In this document: in pieces, positions 47,101 through 55,395 of the stretch
How the letters are laid out: every line of letters begins with the position of its first letter
How positions within the stretch are numbered: position 1 is the first letter of the stretch
NCBI RefSeq assembly: GCF_900187365.1
Contig: NZ_FYDG01000010.1
Location: forward strand, 56,247-120,246
Length of the DNA stretch: 64,000 nucleotides
DNA from: Rhodoblastus acidophilus
GTDB lineage: Bacteria; Pseudomonadota; Alphaproteobacteria; Rhizobiales; Beijerinckiaceae
Reading direction: 5' to 3'
Made by a program: the position numbers and the translations under genes
Notes under the pieces: model-generated
Told to the model about the DNA's origin: nothing
The model's input: only the letters and a program-made list of their open reading frames with translations
The model's database searches: none

Positions 47101-47487
47101 ATCTTCGCGGGCGTCGCCGGGGACGACGATGAGGCGGGCGCCGTTGGCCCGGACGAGACGCGAAAGCTCCTCGACGCCATAGCGCCAATAATCCAGGCCG
47201 CCGAGCAGGCGCACGATCACGAAACGGGCGTGGGCCAAAACTTTTTCGGCGTAGAGATCGACCGAATAGGGGTGGCGCAAATCCGCGAGGCTGGCGAGTC
47301 TGAGCGAGAGATTCTGCGTGGCGGCGGCGGTTTCGGGCTGCGCCGCGAGGGTTTCCCACGCCTTGGCCAGCACGTTCAAATCGCTGTCGGTGAAGGACAA
47401 GGCGACAATATCCGCGCGCGACTGGTCGAGATCGACGGCTTGCGCCGTCTCATCGAGAGATCGCAGTTCAGCGCGCAGGATGTGCAT
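44095..47487 (-). CDS. cobN: CobN, cobaltochelatase large subunit
   Basis: CobN is the large subunit of the ATP-dependent aerobic cobaltochelatase, which also needs CobS and CobT; neither is in the window. The 1130-residue protein is related to BchH. It carries [14 protein letters not shown] near residue 93, [22 protein letters not shown] and the strongly conserved [22 protein letters not shown] near residue 530, and ALLDEN-like [23 protein letters not shown] late on. It is slightly short for the family but looks intact. It begins 3 bases after cobW and overlaps cobH. Its presence shows late cobalt insertion, the aerobic scheme. Confidence 0.94.
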   Translation of the reverse strand: [1130 protein letters not shown]

Positions 47488-47490
47488 GAA

Positions 47491-48513
47491 TCAGCCGAGC
47501 GCCGCTTGGATGGCGGCGCGATCGACGCCCTTCTGGCCGATCACCACCAGCCGGCCTTTTCGCGGCTCGTCCTTGGTCCAGGCGCGGTCGTAATGCTGGC
47601 GGAAACGCGCGCCCACGCCCTGCACCAGCAGGCGCATCGGCTTGCCGGCGACATCGAGAAATCCCTTCATGCGCAGCACGTCATGGCGTCCGGCGACCTC
47701 CTCCAGGCGGCGAACGAACAAGTCCGCGTCGGTCAGCGGCGGGACATCGACGATAAACGTGTCGAAATCGTCGTGGTCGTGGCCTTCTTCGGCATCGTGA
47801 TGCGAGGGACGCGACGCCAGATCGTTCTCGGCGCCGGCTTCGAGGCCCAGCGCGATATCGGGATCGACCCGGCCCTCGGAGGTCGCGATGATTTTCACGC
47901 GGGCGTTGGTGGATTCGATGATCCCGGTCACGCGCGCGACTTCGTCGGACGGCAGCAGATCGGTCTTGTTGAGGATGACCAGATCGGCGCAGAGGAGTTG
48001 GTCCTCGTAAACTTCTTCGAGCGGATTGTCGTGCTCGACCGACGGATCGGCGGCGCGTTCGGCCGCGACCGCCTCGGCGTCATCGACAAAGCGGCCGTCC
48101 GCCACCGCCGCCGCATCCACCACCGCGACCACCCCGTCCACCGTGATGCGGGCGCGCACCTGCGGCCAGTCGAACGCTTTTAATAGCGGCTTGGGCAGGG
48201 CGAGGCCCGACGTCTCGATGATAATATGATCAAGCTCCGGCGCGCGCTTGAGCAAAGCTTCGATGGCGGGCAGGAAATCGTCGGCCACGGTGCAGCACAG
48301 GCAGCCGTTGGCGAGTTCGACGATGTCCTCCTCGCGGCAGCTTTCGACGCCGCAGGATTTTAAAATCTCGCCGTCCACCCCGACATCGCCGAATTCGTTG
48401 ATGACCAGGGCGATGCGGCGCTTGCCGGCATGGGCGATGAGGTTGCGGATCAGCGTCGTCTTGCCGGCGCCGAGAAAGCCCGTGATGATGGTGACCGGAA
48501 TTTTCTGGAACAC
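47491..48513 (-). CDS. cobW: CobW, GTP-dependent cobalt chaperone (COG0523)
   Basis: CobW is a metallochaperone GTPase thought to deliver cobalt to the cobaltochelatase. The 340-residue protein has Walker A GFLGAGKTTLI near residue 13, the metal-binding CxCC motif in GCLCCTV, NKTDLL for guanine recognition, and a His/Asp-rich stretch (HHDAEEGHDHDDF) that may bind metal. I choose a GTG start, MFQKIPVTIITG, with GAGG 6 bases upstream; no ATG fits, and the longer open frame runs through the riboswitch. It is first in cobW-N-H-I-J under the riboswitch at 48.6-48.8 kb. Confidence 0.93.
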   Translation of the reverse strand: MFQKIPVTIITGFLGAGKTTLIRNLIAHAGKRRIALVINEFGDVGVDGEILKSCGVESCREEDIVELANGCLCCTVADDFLPAIEALLKRAPELDHIIIETSGLALPKPLLKAFDWPQVRARITVDGVVAVVDAAAVADGRFVDDAEAVAAERAADPSVEHDNPLEEVYEDQLLCADLVILNKTDLLPSDEVARVTGIIESTNARVKIIATSEGRVDPDIALGLEAGAENDLASRPSHHDAEEGHDHDDFDTFIVDVPPLTDADLFVRRLEEVAGRHDVLRMKGFLDVAGKPMRLLVQGVGARFRQHYDRAWTKDEPRKGRLVVIGQKGVDRAAIQAALG

Positions 48514-48599
48514 GCTCGACCTCGCCGTCGGGACGTGGAAGGCGCACGGAGACCGTTCGCCCCGAACGAGACGCCCCGCCCGTTCAGGTGGTATTTCAG

Positions 48600-48762
48600 G
48601 ACGGCAGGTCTCCTGGCTCTCGGGTTCATTCGCGCCCACGCCGCCTTCCCGGATCGCTCCAGTGGCTTTCGGCGGGGACTTCCCGATCACAGTTGCGGGG
48701 GCAGCTACGGCTTGACCGTATTCCCTTTTAGCCTCGCTTGCGCGAGGACCGTCGTTCCAGCT
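48600..48762 (-). ncRNA. Cobalamin riboswitch upstream of cobW
   Basis: Read on the minus strand, B12-aptamer elements occur in order: GGAACGACGG, AAAAGGGAATACGG, AGCTGCCCCCGCAACTGTGA, GCCACTGGAGCG, CCGGGAAGGC and GAGAGCCAGGAGACCTGCC. It ends about 87 bases before the cobW start and should control cobW-cobN-cobH-cobI-cobJ. The 5' boundary is approximate. Confidence 0.95.
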
Positions 48763-48804
48763 AGTAGGCTGAGACCTCTCCTTTTGTCAATGTGGCGGAG
48801 TTTC

Positions 48805-49413
48805 ATGCAGTCTGAGGCGGAGAAAGCCCGGCATCGGGACAAGATGATCAAGCGCAAGGCGGTTCAGGACGCCGAAGTCGCGTCCAAGACGGTGACTGAC
48901 AGGGCGCTGCTCATGGTCAACACCGGACCGGGCAAGGGCAAGTCCACCGCCGCCTTCGGCCTCGCGCTGCGCGCGCTGGGACAGGGCTGGAAAATCGGGG
49001 TGGTGCAGTTCATCAAGGCGCGGGAGACCGGCGAGCGCCGCATTTTCGAGGGGTTTGGCGACCGCGTGGTCTGGCGCACCATGGGCGAGGGTTTTACCTG
49101 GGAGACGCAGGACCGCGACCGCGACGTCGCGGCGGCCCAGGCGGCTTGGGCGGCGGCGCGCGAGATGATGGACGACCCCGACATTCGCCTGCTGGTGCTC
49201 GACGAGCTGAATGTCGCCCTGCGCTACGACTATTTGCCAGTGCGGCAGATCGTGGACGAGTTGCAAGCGCGGCGGCCGGACCTGCATGTCGTGATCACCG
49301 GGCGCAACGCCAAGCCCGAACTGATCGAGGCCGCCGATCTTGTAACGGAGATGGGCGCGGTGAAGCACCATTTCGCCGCAGGCGTCAAAGCTCAGCCGGG
49401 GATCGAGTTTTAG
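48805..49413 (+). CDS. cobO: CobO, cob(I)yrinic acid a,c-diamide adenosyltransferase
   Basis: CobO attaches the adenosyl group to cobalt. The 202-residue protein is of the CobA/CobO/BtuR type: N-terminal helix rich in charged residues (EAEKARHRDKMIKRKAVQ), P-loop VNTGPGKGKSTAAFGLALRA near residue 36, IGVVQFIKA, and LVLDELNVALRYDYLP. GGAG lies 5 bases before the ATG. It diverges from cobW across the riboswitch region and overlaps the convergent TcuB/CobZ-like gene by 29 bases. Confidence 0.94.
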   Translation: MQSEAEKARHRDKMIKRKAVQDAEVASKTVTDRALLMVNTGPGKGKSTAAFGLALRALGQGWKIGVVQFIKARETGERRIFEGFGDRVVWRTMGEGFTWETQDRDRDVAAAQAAWAAAREMMDDPDIRLLVLDELNVALRYDYLPVRQIVDELQARRPDLHVVITGRNAKPELIEAADLVTEMGAVKHHFAAGVKAQPGIEF

Positions 49414-50467
49414 GCTTTTCGTTCCGCGCCGCGCGCAAAAGCGCGGCGGCGCGGAACGGGGCGTGAATGGCCTTGCTCGCCGGCAGGCCGACGAAAAAGC
49501 CGACCACCAGACTGAGATGGGCCAGCAGCAGCGGCCCCATCGCCGGGGTGTCGCGCAGCGCCAGCAAGGCGAGGCCGCTCAGGGCGACGAGTTCGAGCGC
49601 AATCAGGAAGCTGACATTGAGCTGGCTTTCGCCGGCGTCCGAGGGGGCGCGGTCCATGCGCGCCTCGCCGACCAGCAGGCCGGCGGCGCCGACGACGATC
49701 CCGGCGCCGCCGAACAGACCCAGCAGCACCGGCCAACTCGCCAGCGGAAACGGCGGTTGCGCCCCGAAAAAATGCTCGAAACCGGCTGCGACCAGCGTGG
49801 CCGCGAAAGCCAGCATCACGCCGCCCGCCATCGCCTGATGAAACCATTTGCGGCGGCGCGAAAACGGCTGAGATTCGTGACAGCCGGGGCCGCCGCCGTC
49901 GAGATGGCGCAGGGTGACGATATCGCTTAGCGCGCGCCGCAAGGCCGCGCTCAGCGGAACGGGTTTTGGCCCGGCGGCGATGGCGCGCCAGTAGCGCAAG
50001 GTCGAGACGACGAGGCTCAGCCCCGCCCAGACCAGCGCGCCCGTCGCCAGACCGGCCATCCAGCCCCAGGGGATCACGGCGTAGAAAGCGCCCGATCCCG
50101 GCGCGAGCGGCGCCCCGGCGACGACCAGAACAACAAAGGTCAACAGAGTCGCCGCGAGCATCGCCCCCGCCCCCAGCCAAGGCTGGACGAAGCCATGGCG
50201 CAGGATGCGCGGCCAGACATGATCGGCATAGGTTTGGCGGCGCGCCCGCGACAACGCGGCGGGAGCGTTGACCGCGAAGGGATGCGGCGGGGCGTATTGG
50301 CAGGCGTACCAGCAGGCGCGGCAATTGTGGCAGAGATTGGCGAGATGGGCGATGTCGTCGTCGCGGCCGGTCAGCGCCGGAAACACTGGGCACAGGCCGT
50401 CGCAATACATGCAGGCGGCGCAAATGTTCAGGATGCGCTCGGTCTCGCTTGGGTCAGACAAGGGCAC
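49385..50467 (-). CDS. TcuB-like iron-sulfur/heme membrane protein, C-terminal half of split CobZ
   Basis: This 360-residue protein carries two [4Fe-4S] Cys sets at the N-terminus (CAACMYCDGLCPV and CHNCRACWYACQY) followed by six or so membrane helices with His residues suited to b-type heme. It matches TcuB of tricarballylate oxidation and the C-terminal half of CobZ, the precorrin-3B synthase of Rhodobacter capsulatus that replaces CobG. The GTG start overlaps the upstream flavoprotein gene by 14 bases. Within the cob cluster, and with no cobG in view, the CobZ role is more likely than tricarballylate use. Confidence 0.82.
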   Translation of the reverse strand: MPLSDPSETERILNICAACMYCDGLCPVFPALTGRDDDIAHLANLCHNCRACWYACQYAPPHPFAVNAPAALSRARRQTYADHVWPRILRHGFVQPWLGAGAMLAATLLTFVVLVVAGAPLAPGSGAFYAVIPWGWMAGLATGALVWAGLSLVVSTLRYWRAIAAGPKPVPLSAALRRALSDIVTLRHLDGGGPGCHESQPFSRRRKWFHQAMAGGVMLAFAATLVAAGFEHFFGAQPPFPLASWPVLLGLFGGAGIVVGAAGLLVGEARMDRAPSDAGESQLNVSFLIALELVALSGLALLALRDTPAMGPLLLAHLSLVVGFFVGLPASKAIHAPFRAAALLRAARNEKPKTRSPAEL

Positions 50468-51731
50468 GGGCCGCCGCCTCCCCCGCGCGCCGTCCGGTGA
50501 CGGCGGACAGCGTCAGGCCCAGACCGGCCAGATAGGAGCGCGTGAAAAAATTCGGCGCCGTGATCATGCCGGCGGCGAACAGATTCGGCGCGAGGCGCAT
50601 GTCGGCGTCCACGGCCAGCCCGAAATGCACGAAGGTCAGCCCGGCGCGCATGGGAAAGGCCGCAAAGGGCGCCCGGACGATCGGGCGCGGGGCGTCGAAA
50701 TTGAAAGCCTCGACGGCGCCCGCCAGCGCGGCGGCGTCGATCTCGAGCGCGGCGGCGAGCGCTTCAAGGCTGGGGCGACGGATCGGCGGCAGGGCGCTGG
50801 GCAAGGATCGCGCGACGCCTTCGGCGTCGAGGATCAGGCTGGCCTCGCCTTGCGGGCATTGAGCGATCCTTTGTCCCCATTGGGCGTAATGCGCCTTGCC
50901 CGGCGCGGCGCCGATGATCTCCACGCGGCCGCCGTGGCGGTCCACCACCAACCCGTGTGGGATGGCGGTGATCCGGGTGACGATGCCGCCATCGACCTCC
51001 GGGCCGCGCCCGTCCACGGCCACCATGTGGCATGAGGCGGGATCGCCGGCCGCGCCGGCGCCGCTTTCGATCAGTTTTTGCATCAGCCGACCGTTAGAAT
51101 GCGCGCCGCCGCGGATCAACACGCGATCGGCGTTCGGCCCGAAATGGGCGCGGAGCCAGGCAGGATCAGCGCCGGGTCCGCCCGAAGCGACGACGACCGC
51201 GCGCGCCGTCACGCGGCACCGCGCAGCCCCGGCCGCGATCTCGACCGCCCACCCGCCCTCCGGCGCCGGGGCGAGGGCGACGATGTCGCTGTCATAGAGC
51301 ACGCCGACGCCGAGCCGTTCGGCGGTTGCGTAAAGCGCGTTGATCATCGCCTTGCCGCCGCCGAGCAAAAAGGCGGTGCGGCGGGAAAAGGGCAGGACGC
51401 CAACGTCCGGCGCCTGCAAGCGGACGCCGCAGCCTTCCAGCCACGCGGCGATCCCGGCGGACTCCGCGATCAGGACGCGGCGCAGGACCGCGTCGCCGCC
51501 ATCTGAAATGCGCGCCAGATCGGCCTCGAATTCGGCGGGGGGATAGGCGCCGGGCGTATGCCAGAGCGGCGCCTCATGGGCGATGCGGAAATTGCGGGCG
51601 TGGCGCGCATGGCCGCCGCGCAGCGCGGGCGGCGCGCTTTCGGCCAGCAGCACGGCGGCGCCGCGCCGGCGCGCTTCAATGGCGGCGCAAAGGCCGGCGA
51701 ATCCTCCGCCGATCACCAGAACGCCCTCCAT
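50454..51731 (-). CDS. TcuA-like FAD-dependent oxidoreductase, N-terminal half of split CobZ
   Basis: This 425-residue flavoprotein of the fumarate reductase/succinate dehydrogenase family starts with VLVIGGGFAGLCAAIEARRRGAAVLLAE (split: a GxGxxG FAD motif) and has LLGGGKAMINAL and GLTFVHFGLAVDADMR...NLFAAGMI near the C-terminus. It corresponds to TcuA and to the N-terminal half of CobZ. I use the ATG at 51731; a TTG twelve codons upstream has a GGGGAAGG tract and is possible. It is translationally coupled to the TcuB-like gene, and both would convert precorrin-3A to precorrin-3B. Confidence 0.8.
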   Translation of the reverse strand: MEGVLVIGGGFAGLCAAIEARRRGAAVLLAESAPPALRGGHARHARNFRIAHEAPLWHTPGAYPPAEFEADLARISDGGDAVLRRVLIAESAGIAAWLEGCGVRLQAPDVGVLPFSRRTAFLLGGGKAMINALYATAERLGVGVLYDSDIVALAPAPEGGWAVEIAAGAARCRVTARAVVVASGGPGADPAWLRAHFGPNADRVLIRGGAHSNGRLMQKLIESGAGAAGDPASCHMVAVDGRGPEVDGGIVTRITAIPHGLVVDRHGGRVEIIGAAPGKAHYAQWGQRIAQCPQGEASLILDAEGVARSLPSALPPIRRPSLEALAAALEIDAAALAGAVEAFNFDAPRPIVRAPFAAFPMRAGLTFVHFGLAVDADMRLAPNLFAAGMITAPNFFTRSYLAGLGLTLSAVTGRRAGEAAARALV

Positions 51732-51892
51732 GCGCACGTTGTTGGCGATGTCTTCAGGCGCGCTCAACGGCCTTCCCCATCTTCTTCAGACACAGACCTG
51801 AAGCTTTGCCACTCCAGATTGTATTCGCATCGCGAAACGGGCAGAGTGCGCGCCGAAAACATTTCCGATTCGTGCGTTTACGAGGCGGCGCC

Positions 51893-52279
51893 ATGGCCGA
51901 CAACCATACGATCTTCACCCAGCAGGTCACGCGCATTATCGCCGCGCTGCACAAGGCCCATCCCGCGACCGCGCCGATCAAAATTTCGGTGGCGCATGGC
52001 GGCGTGCTCGAAGGCGAACCGGAACAGATCGAAATAACGGCCTCCCTGTGCGCCGGCACGATTCGCTGGCTTTACCAGAATGGGATCATCGACGGAGCGA
52101 TCAACGCCAACGGCTATATGCCCGACGCGCAATTGAGCGCGCGCGGCTACGGCGTCGCCCGCCAACAGGACCGCACCACCGGAACCTATCTCGGCGCGGC
52201 GGCCGAGCGCGCCGCGGAAACCAATGACGCCCGCGAACTCGGGATCGTCGGCGAGCGCATCCTCGCGGCGATCCTTTGA
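51893..52279 (+). CDS. Hypothetical protein (128 residues)
   Basis: I do not recognise this family. The protein is soluble, with a helical N-terminus (FTQQVTRIIAALHKAHP), a middle strand-rich part (IKISVAHGGVLEGEPEQIEI), and a helix-turn-helix-like segment AGTIRWLYQNGIIDGAINANGY. There is no signal peptide, Cys pair or catalytic motif. GAGGCGGCG precedes the ATG closely. It stands alone, divergent from the TcuA-like gene and convergent with dnaQ, whose stop lies 23 bases away. Codon use matches its neighbours, so the gene looks real. Confidence 0.7.
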   Translation: MADNHTIFTQQVTRIIAALHKAHPATAPIKISVAHGGVLEGEPEQIEITASLCAGTIRWLYQNGIIDGAINANGYMPDAQLSARGYGVARQQDRTTGTYLGAAAERAAETNDARELGIVGERILAAIL

Positions 52280-52302
52280 CTTCGCGTTAGGCGCGGCGCC
52301 GG

Positions 52303-52986
52303 TCAGACATATTTCGACCACCCTCCTTCGGCCCAGGCCTTTGCGAAATAGGCCTTGTGCCGCTCGACGTCCTCCGGCGTGACCAGATGGATCTCCTCCT
52401 TGCGCACGGCGACCGGCGCGGCGCGCTGGACCCGTTCCCTGACAGCGGCGACCACTTGCAGGCTGAACGAGCTTTGCTTGCCGCCTTTTAGCTCGAAATA
52501 CAGCTCGGCGAGGATTTCCGAGTCGATCAGAGCGCCGTGCTTGGTGCGCTTGCTGAGATCGACGCCATAGCGTTTGCACAGGGCGTCGAGCGAATTGGCG
52601 GCGCCGGGATGGCGGCTGCGGGCCATGGCCAGCGTATCGACCATGCGGGCGGGATCGAGCGGCGGCTTGCCGAGACGCTTCAGCTCCGAATTGAGAAAGC
52701 GGAAGTCGAATTCGGCGTTATGCGCCACCAGCGGCGCGTCGCCGATGAATTCGAGAAAGCCGTCGACCACTTCGGCGAATTTCGGCTTGTCGGCGATGAA
52801 TTCATTGGTGATGCCGTGCACGTCGATGGCGCCGGCGGGAATCTCGCGCTCGGGATTGATATAGACGTGAAAAAACCGCTCGGTGAGGTGGAAGTCCTCG
52901 ATCTCGACGGCGGCGATTTCAATGACGCGGTCGCCGTTTTCCGGGCTCAGGCCGGTGGTTTCCGTATCGAAAACAATCTCTTTCAT
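52303..52986 (-). CDS. dnaQ: DnaQ, DNA polymerase III epsilon subunit
   Basis: DnaQ is the 3'-5' proofreading exonuclease of the replicative polymerase. The 227-residue protein has the DEDDh exonuclease motifs: FDTETTGLSP (Exo I), HNAEFDFRFLNSEL (Exo II), and HGALIDSEILAELY (Exo III), which holds the catalytic His and the last Asp. The C-terminal region after residue 170 would bind the alpha subunit. It is separated from truA by 48 bases. Confidence 0.95.
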   Translation of the reverse strand: MKEIVFDTETTGLSPENGDRVIEIAAVEIEDFHLTERFFHVYINPEREIPAGAIDVHGITNEFIADKPKFAEVVDGFLEFIGDAPLVAHNAEFDFRFLNSELKRLGKPPLDPARMVDTLAMARSRHPGAANSLDALCKRYGVDLSKRTKHGALIDSEILAELYFELKGGKQSSFSLQVVAAVRERVQRAAPVAVRKEEIHLVTPEDVERHKAYFAKAWAEGGWSKYV

Positions 52987-53034
52987 CGTCCAATCGCCCT
53001 CGCCCCGCCGCTTCAGCCGAGCCGCCCCGGCCGG

Positions 53035-53772
53035 TCAATAATCCACGCCGATCAGATACAGCCCCGCCGCCGGCGCCACCTGCCCGCAGCGCGCGCGGTC
53101 GCAGGATTTCAACGCGGCGTCGAGGTCGCGCGCCCGCCATTTGCCGGAGCCGACATGCTCCAGCGAGCCGACCATGGAGCGCACCTGCCGGTGCAGGAAG
53201 GCGCGGGCCGAGGCATAGACGTGAATCTCGTCGCCCACGCGCGAGACATCGAGCCGGTCCAACGTGCGCACCGGGCTTTCGGCCTGGCAATCGGAGTCGC
53301 GGAAGGTGGAGAAATCGTGCCGCCCGACCAAAAACTGCGCCGCGTCGTGCATGGCGTCGGCGTCGAGCCGGCGCTTGACCAGCCAGGCGCGGCCGAAATC
53401 ATAGGTGAGCGGCGCGCGACGGTTGACGATTCTATACAGGTAATGCCGCCGCGTGGCCGAGAAGCGCGCGTCAAAATCCTCCGCCACCGGCTCGGCCTGC
53501 AGAATGGCGACGCGTTCCGGCCGCATCTGCGCGTTCAGCGCCTCGCGCAGCTTGTCGCCGCGCCAATCCTTGACGAGATCGACATGGCCGACCTGGGCGC
53601 TGGCGTGAACGCCGGCGTCGGTGCGCCCGGCGCCGCGCAGACCGCCAGGGCCGGGGTCGATCTTTTTCAGGCCGGTCTCGATCACTTCCTGCACGGACAT
53701 GCCGTTGGACTGGCGCTGCCAGCCCACGTAATCGGTTCCGTCATATTCGATGGTGAGCTTGTAGCGCGGCAT
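53035..53772 (-). CDS. truA: TruA, tRNA pseudouridine(38-40) synthase
   Basis: TruA makes pseudouridine in the anticodon stem-loop of many tRNAs. The 245-residue protein has the N-terminal [12 protein letters not shown], the catalytic Asp in [17 protein letters not shown] near residue 52, and [13 protein letters not shown] near residue 190. The ATG overlaps the fmt stop (TGATG), forming a def-fmt-truA operon. Confidence 0.96.
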   Translation of the reverse strand: MPRYKLTIEYDGTDYVGWQRQSNGMSVQEVIETGLKKIDPGPGGLRGAGRTDAGVHASAQVGHVDLVKDWRGDKLREALNAQMRPERVAILQAEPVAEDFDARFSATRRHYLYRIVNRRAPLTYDFGRAWLVKRRLDADAMHDAAQFLVGRHDFSTFRDSDCQAESPVRTLDRLDVSRVGDEIHVYASARAFLHRQVRSMVGSLEHVGSGKWRARDLDAALKSCDRARCGQVAPAAGLYLIGVDY

Positions 53773-54701
53773 CAGGCGAGGCGCGCGCCCGGCGCCAATT
53801 TCGCCCCGCGCGCGAACTCCACGCCGCTGACGACGCCCCGGCCGGCGCGCTGCGCCTCGACCAGTTTTAGCGCGCCCGATCCGCAGGCGATGGTCGGCGC
53901 CGCGTCGAGAATTTCACCCGGCGCGCCCGACCCTTCCGCCAGCGCAGCGCGCAAGATTTTCACACGCTCCGGTCCCTTGCCGAAATCCGCCTCGAAAAAG
54001 GCGCCCGGAAAAGGCGAAAGGCCGCGAATGAGATTGTGCAACTCCGCCGCGGGACGCGAAAAATCGATGCGCGCTTCCGCCTTGTCGATCTTTTTGGCGT
54101 AGAGCAAGCCGTCTTCCGCCTGCGCCGCAAAACTCAGGCGGCCCTGCTCCAGCGCCTCCAGCGCCCGGCCGATCAGATCGCCGGCGATCTCCGACAGACG
54201 GTCATGCGCCTCGCCCGCCGTCATGTCCGGCGTCAGCGCCAGCTTGCCGGTCATGCCGACGGGGCCGGTGTCGAGGCCCTCCTCCATCCGCATGACCTCG
54301 ACGCCGGTTTCGGCGTCGCCCGCCATGACCGCGCGCTGGATCGGCGCGGCGCCGCGCCAGCGCGGCAGCAGCGAGGCGTGCAGATTGAGACAGCCGAGCC
54401 GGGGCGCCTCCAGCACCGCCTTGGGCAGGATCAGACCATAGGCCACCACCACGGCCACATCGGCGTTGAGGGCGCGGAACGCCTCCACCGTCTCCGGCTC
54501 GCGGAAATTTTTCGGCGTGCGCACCTCTATACCGAGCTTCTCGGCGGCGGCGTGAACCGGCGAGGGCGTGAGTTCGAGGCCGCGCCGCCCCGCAGGTTTT
54601 GGCGCGCGCGTGTAAACGGCGGCGATCTCGTGACCCCGCCGATGGATTTCCGCCAGCGGCGCCAGAGAAAACTCCGGCGTCCCCATGAAGACGACGCGCA
54701 T
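53772..54701 (-). CDS. fmt: Fmt, methionyl-tRNA formyltransferase
   Basis: Fmt formylates initiator Met-tRNA. The 309-residue protein has [22 protein letters not shown] at the start, the folate/catalytic motif [20 protein letters not shown] near residue 107, and the specificity region [16 protein letters not shown]. It follows def by 7 bases and overlaps truA by one base. Confidence 0.96.
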   Translation of the reverse strand: MRVVFMGTPEFSLAPLAEIHRRGHEIAAVYTRAPKPAGRRGLELTPSPVHAAAEKLGIEVRTPKNFREPETVEAFRALNADVAVVVAYGLILPKAVLEAPRLGCLNLHASLLPRWRGAAPIQRAVMAGDAETGVEVMRMEEGLDTGPVGMTGKLALTPDMTAGEAHDRLSEIAGDLIGRALEALEQGRLSFAAQAEDGLLYAKKIDKAEARIDFSRPAAELHNLIRGLSPFPGAFFEADFGKGPERVKILRAALAEGSGAPGEILDAAPTIACGSGALKLVEAQRAGRGVVSGVEFARGAKLAPGARLA

Positions 54702-54708
54702 GGCGCCG

Positions 54709-55260
54709 TCAGACCTTTTCGCGGATTTCCGGCCCGCGCGGGGCGGCCGGTTCGCCCAGCTTGGCGGCCTTGGCGAATTTCTTGACGGCGCGGTCGCGCT
54801 TCAGCCGCGACAAATGGTCGATGAACAATTTGCCGTCGAGATGGTCGATCTCGTGCTGCAGGCAGGTGGCGAGCAGGCCGGTCGCCTCGATTTCCTGGCG
54901 CACATTGTTGCGGTCGAGGAAACGGACGCGGACTTTGGCCGGGCGCTGCACGTCTTCGTAATAATCGGGCAGCGACAGGCAGCCTTCCTCATAGGTCGAA
55001 AGCTCATCCGAACTTTCGACGATTTCCGGATCGGCGACGAACAGCGGCGTCGGCAGCTCGCCCTTCTTGGCGAGATCGATCACCAGAACCCGCTTGGGCA
55101 CGCCGATCTGAATCGCGGCGAGGCCGATGCCGGGCGCCGCATACATCGTGTCCAGCATGTCGTCCATCAGCGCCCGCACCTCGTCGTCGACAACGCCGAC
55201 GTTCTGGCTGGTCGCGCGCAGGCGGGGGTCGGGCAGACAGAGAATCGGACGGAGCGCCAT
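54709..55260 (-). CDS. def: Def, peptide deformylase
   Basis: Def removes the formyl group from new proteins. The 183-residue metalloenzyme has all three family motifs: [11 protein letters not shown] (about residue 43), EGCLSLP (metal-ligating Cys) and QHEIDHLDG (HExxH). The start [14 protein letters not shown] is typical; an upstream extension of 15 codons has no support. It is first in def-fmt-truA and divergent from rmuC across 135 bases. Confidence 0.96.
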   Translation of the reverse strand: MALRPILCLPDPRLRATSQNVGVVDDEVRALMDDMLDTMYAAPGIGLAAIQIGVPKRVLVIDLAKKGELPTPLFVADPEIVESSDELSTYEEGCLSLPDYYEDVQRPAKVRVRFLDRNNVRQEIEATGLLATCLQHEIDHLDGKLFIDHLSRLKRDRAVKKFAKAAKLGEPAAPRGPEIREKV

Positions 55261-55339
55261 GGTCAACCTTTCAAGCTTGCTTCTCAGATAAGAGAGGCGA
55301 CGCAAGCCGTCAAATGCGTTTACAAGCCTGAGAATTTAT

Positions 55340-55354
55340 GTTCTATCTTTGTTC
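55340..55354. promoter_or_regulatory. LexA box (SOS operator) upstream of rmuC
   Basis: GTTC-TATCTTT-GTTC is a perfect match to the alphaproteobacterial LexA consensus GTTC-N7-GTTC. It lies 42-56 bases upstream of the rmuC start and about 80 bases upstream of def. SOS control of rmuC is therefore likely. Confidence 0.8.
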
Positions 55355-55395
55355 GGCTTTCAAGCCAATGTTTTGTCCGAGTTGCCGATTCATCC

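Noticed and set aside
49385..51731. The TcuA/TcuB-like pair as a tricarballylate catabolic operon
   Set aside because: There is no tcuC transporter or tcuR regulator nearby, and the genes abut cobO in a cobalamin cluster. The CobZ role fits better, although it is unproven.
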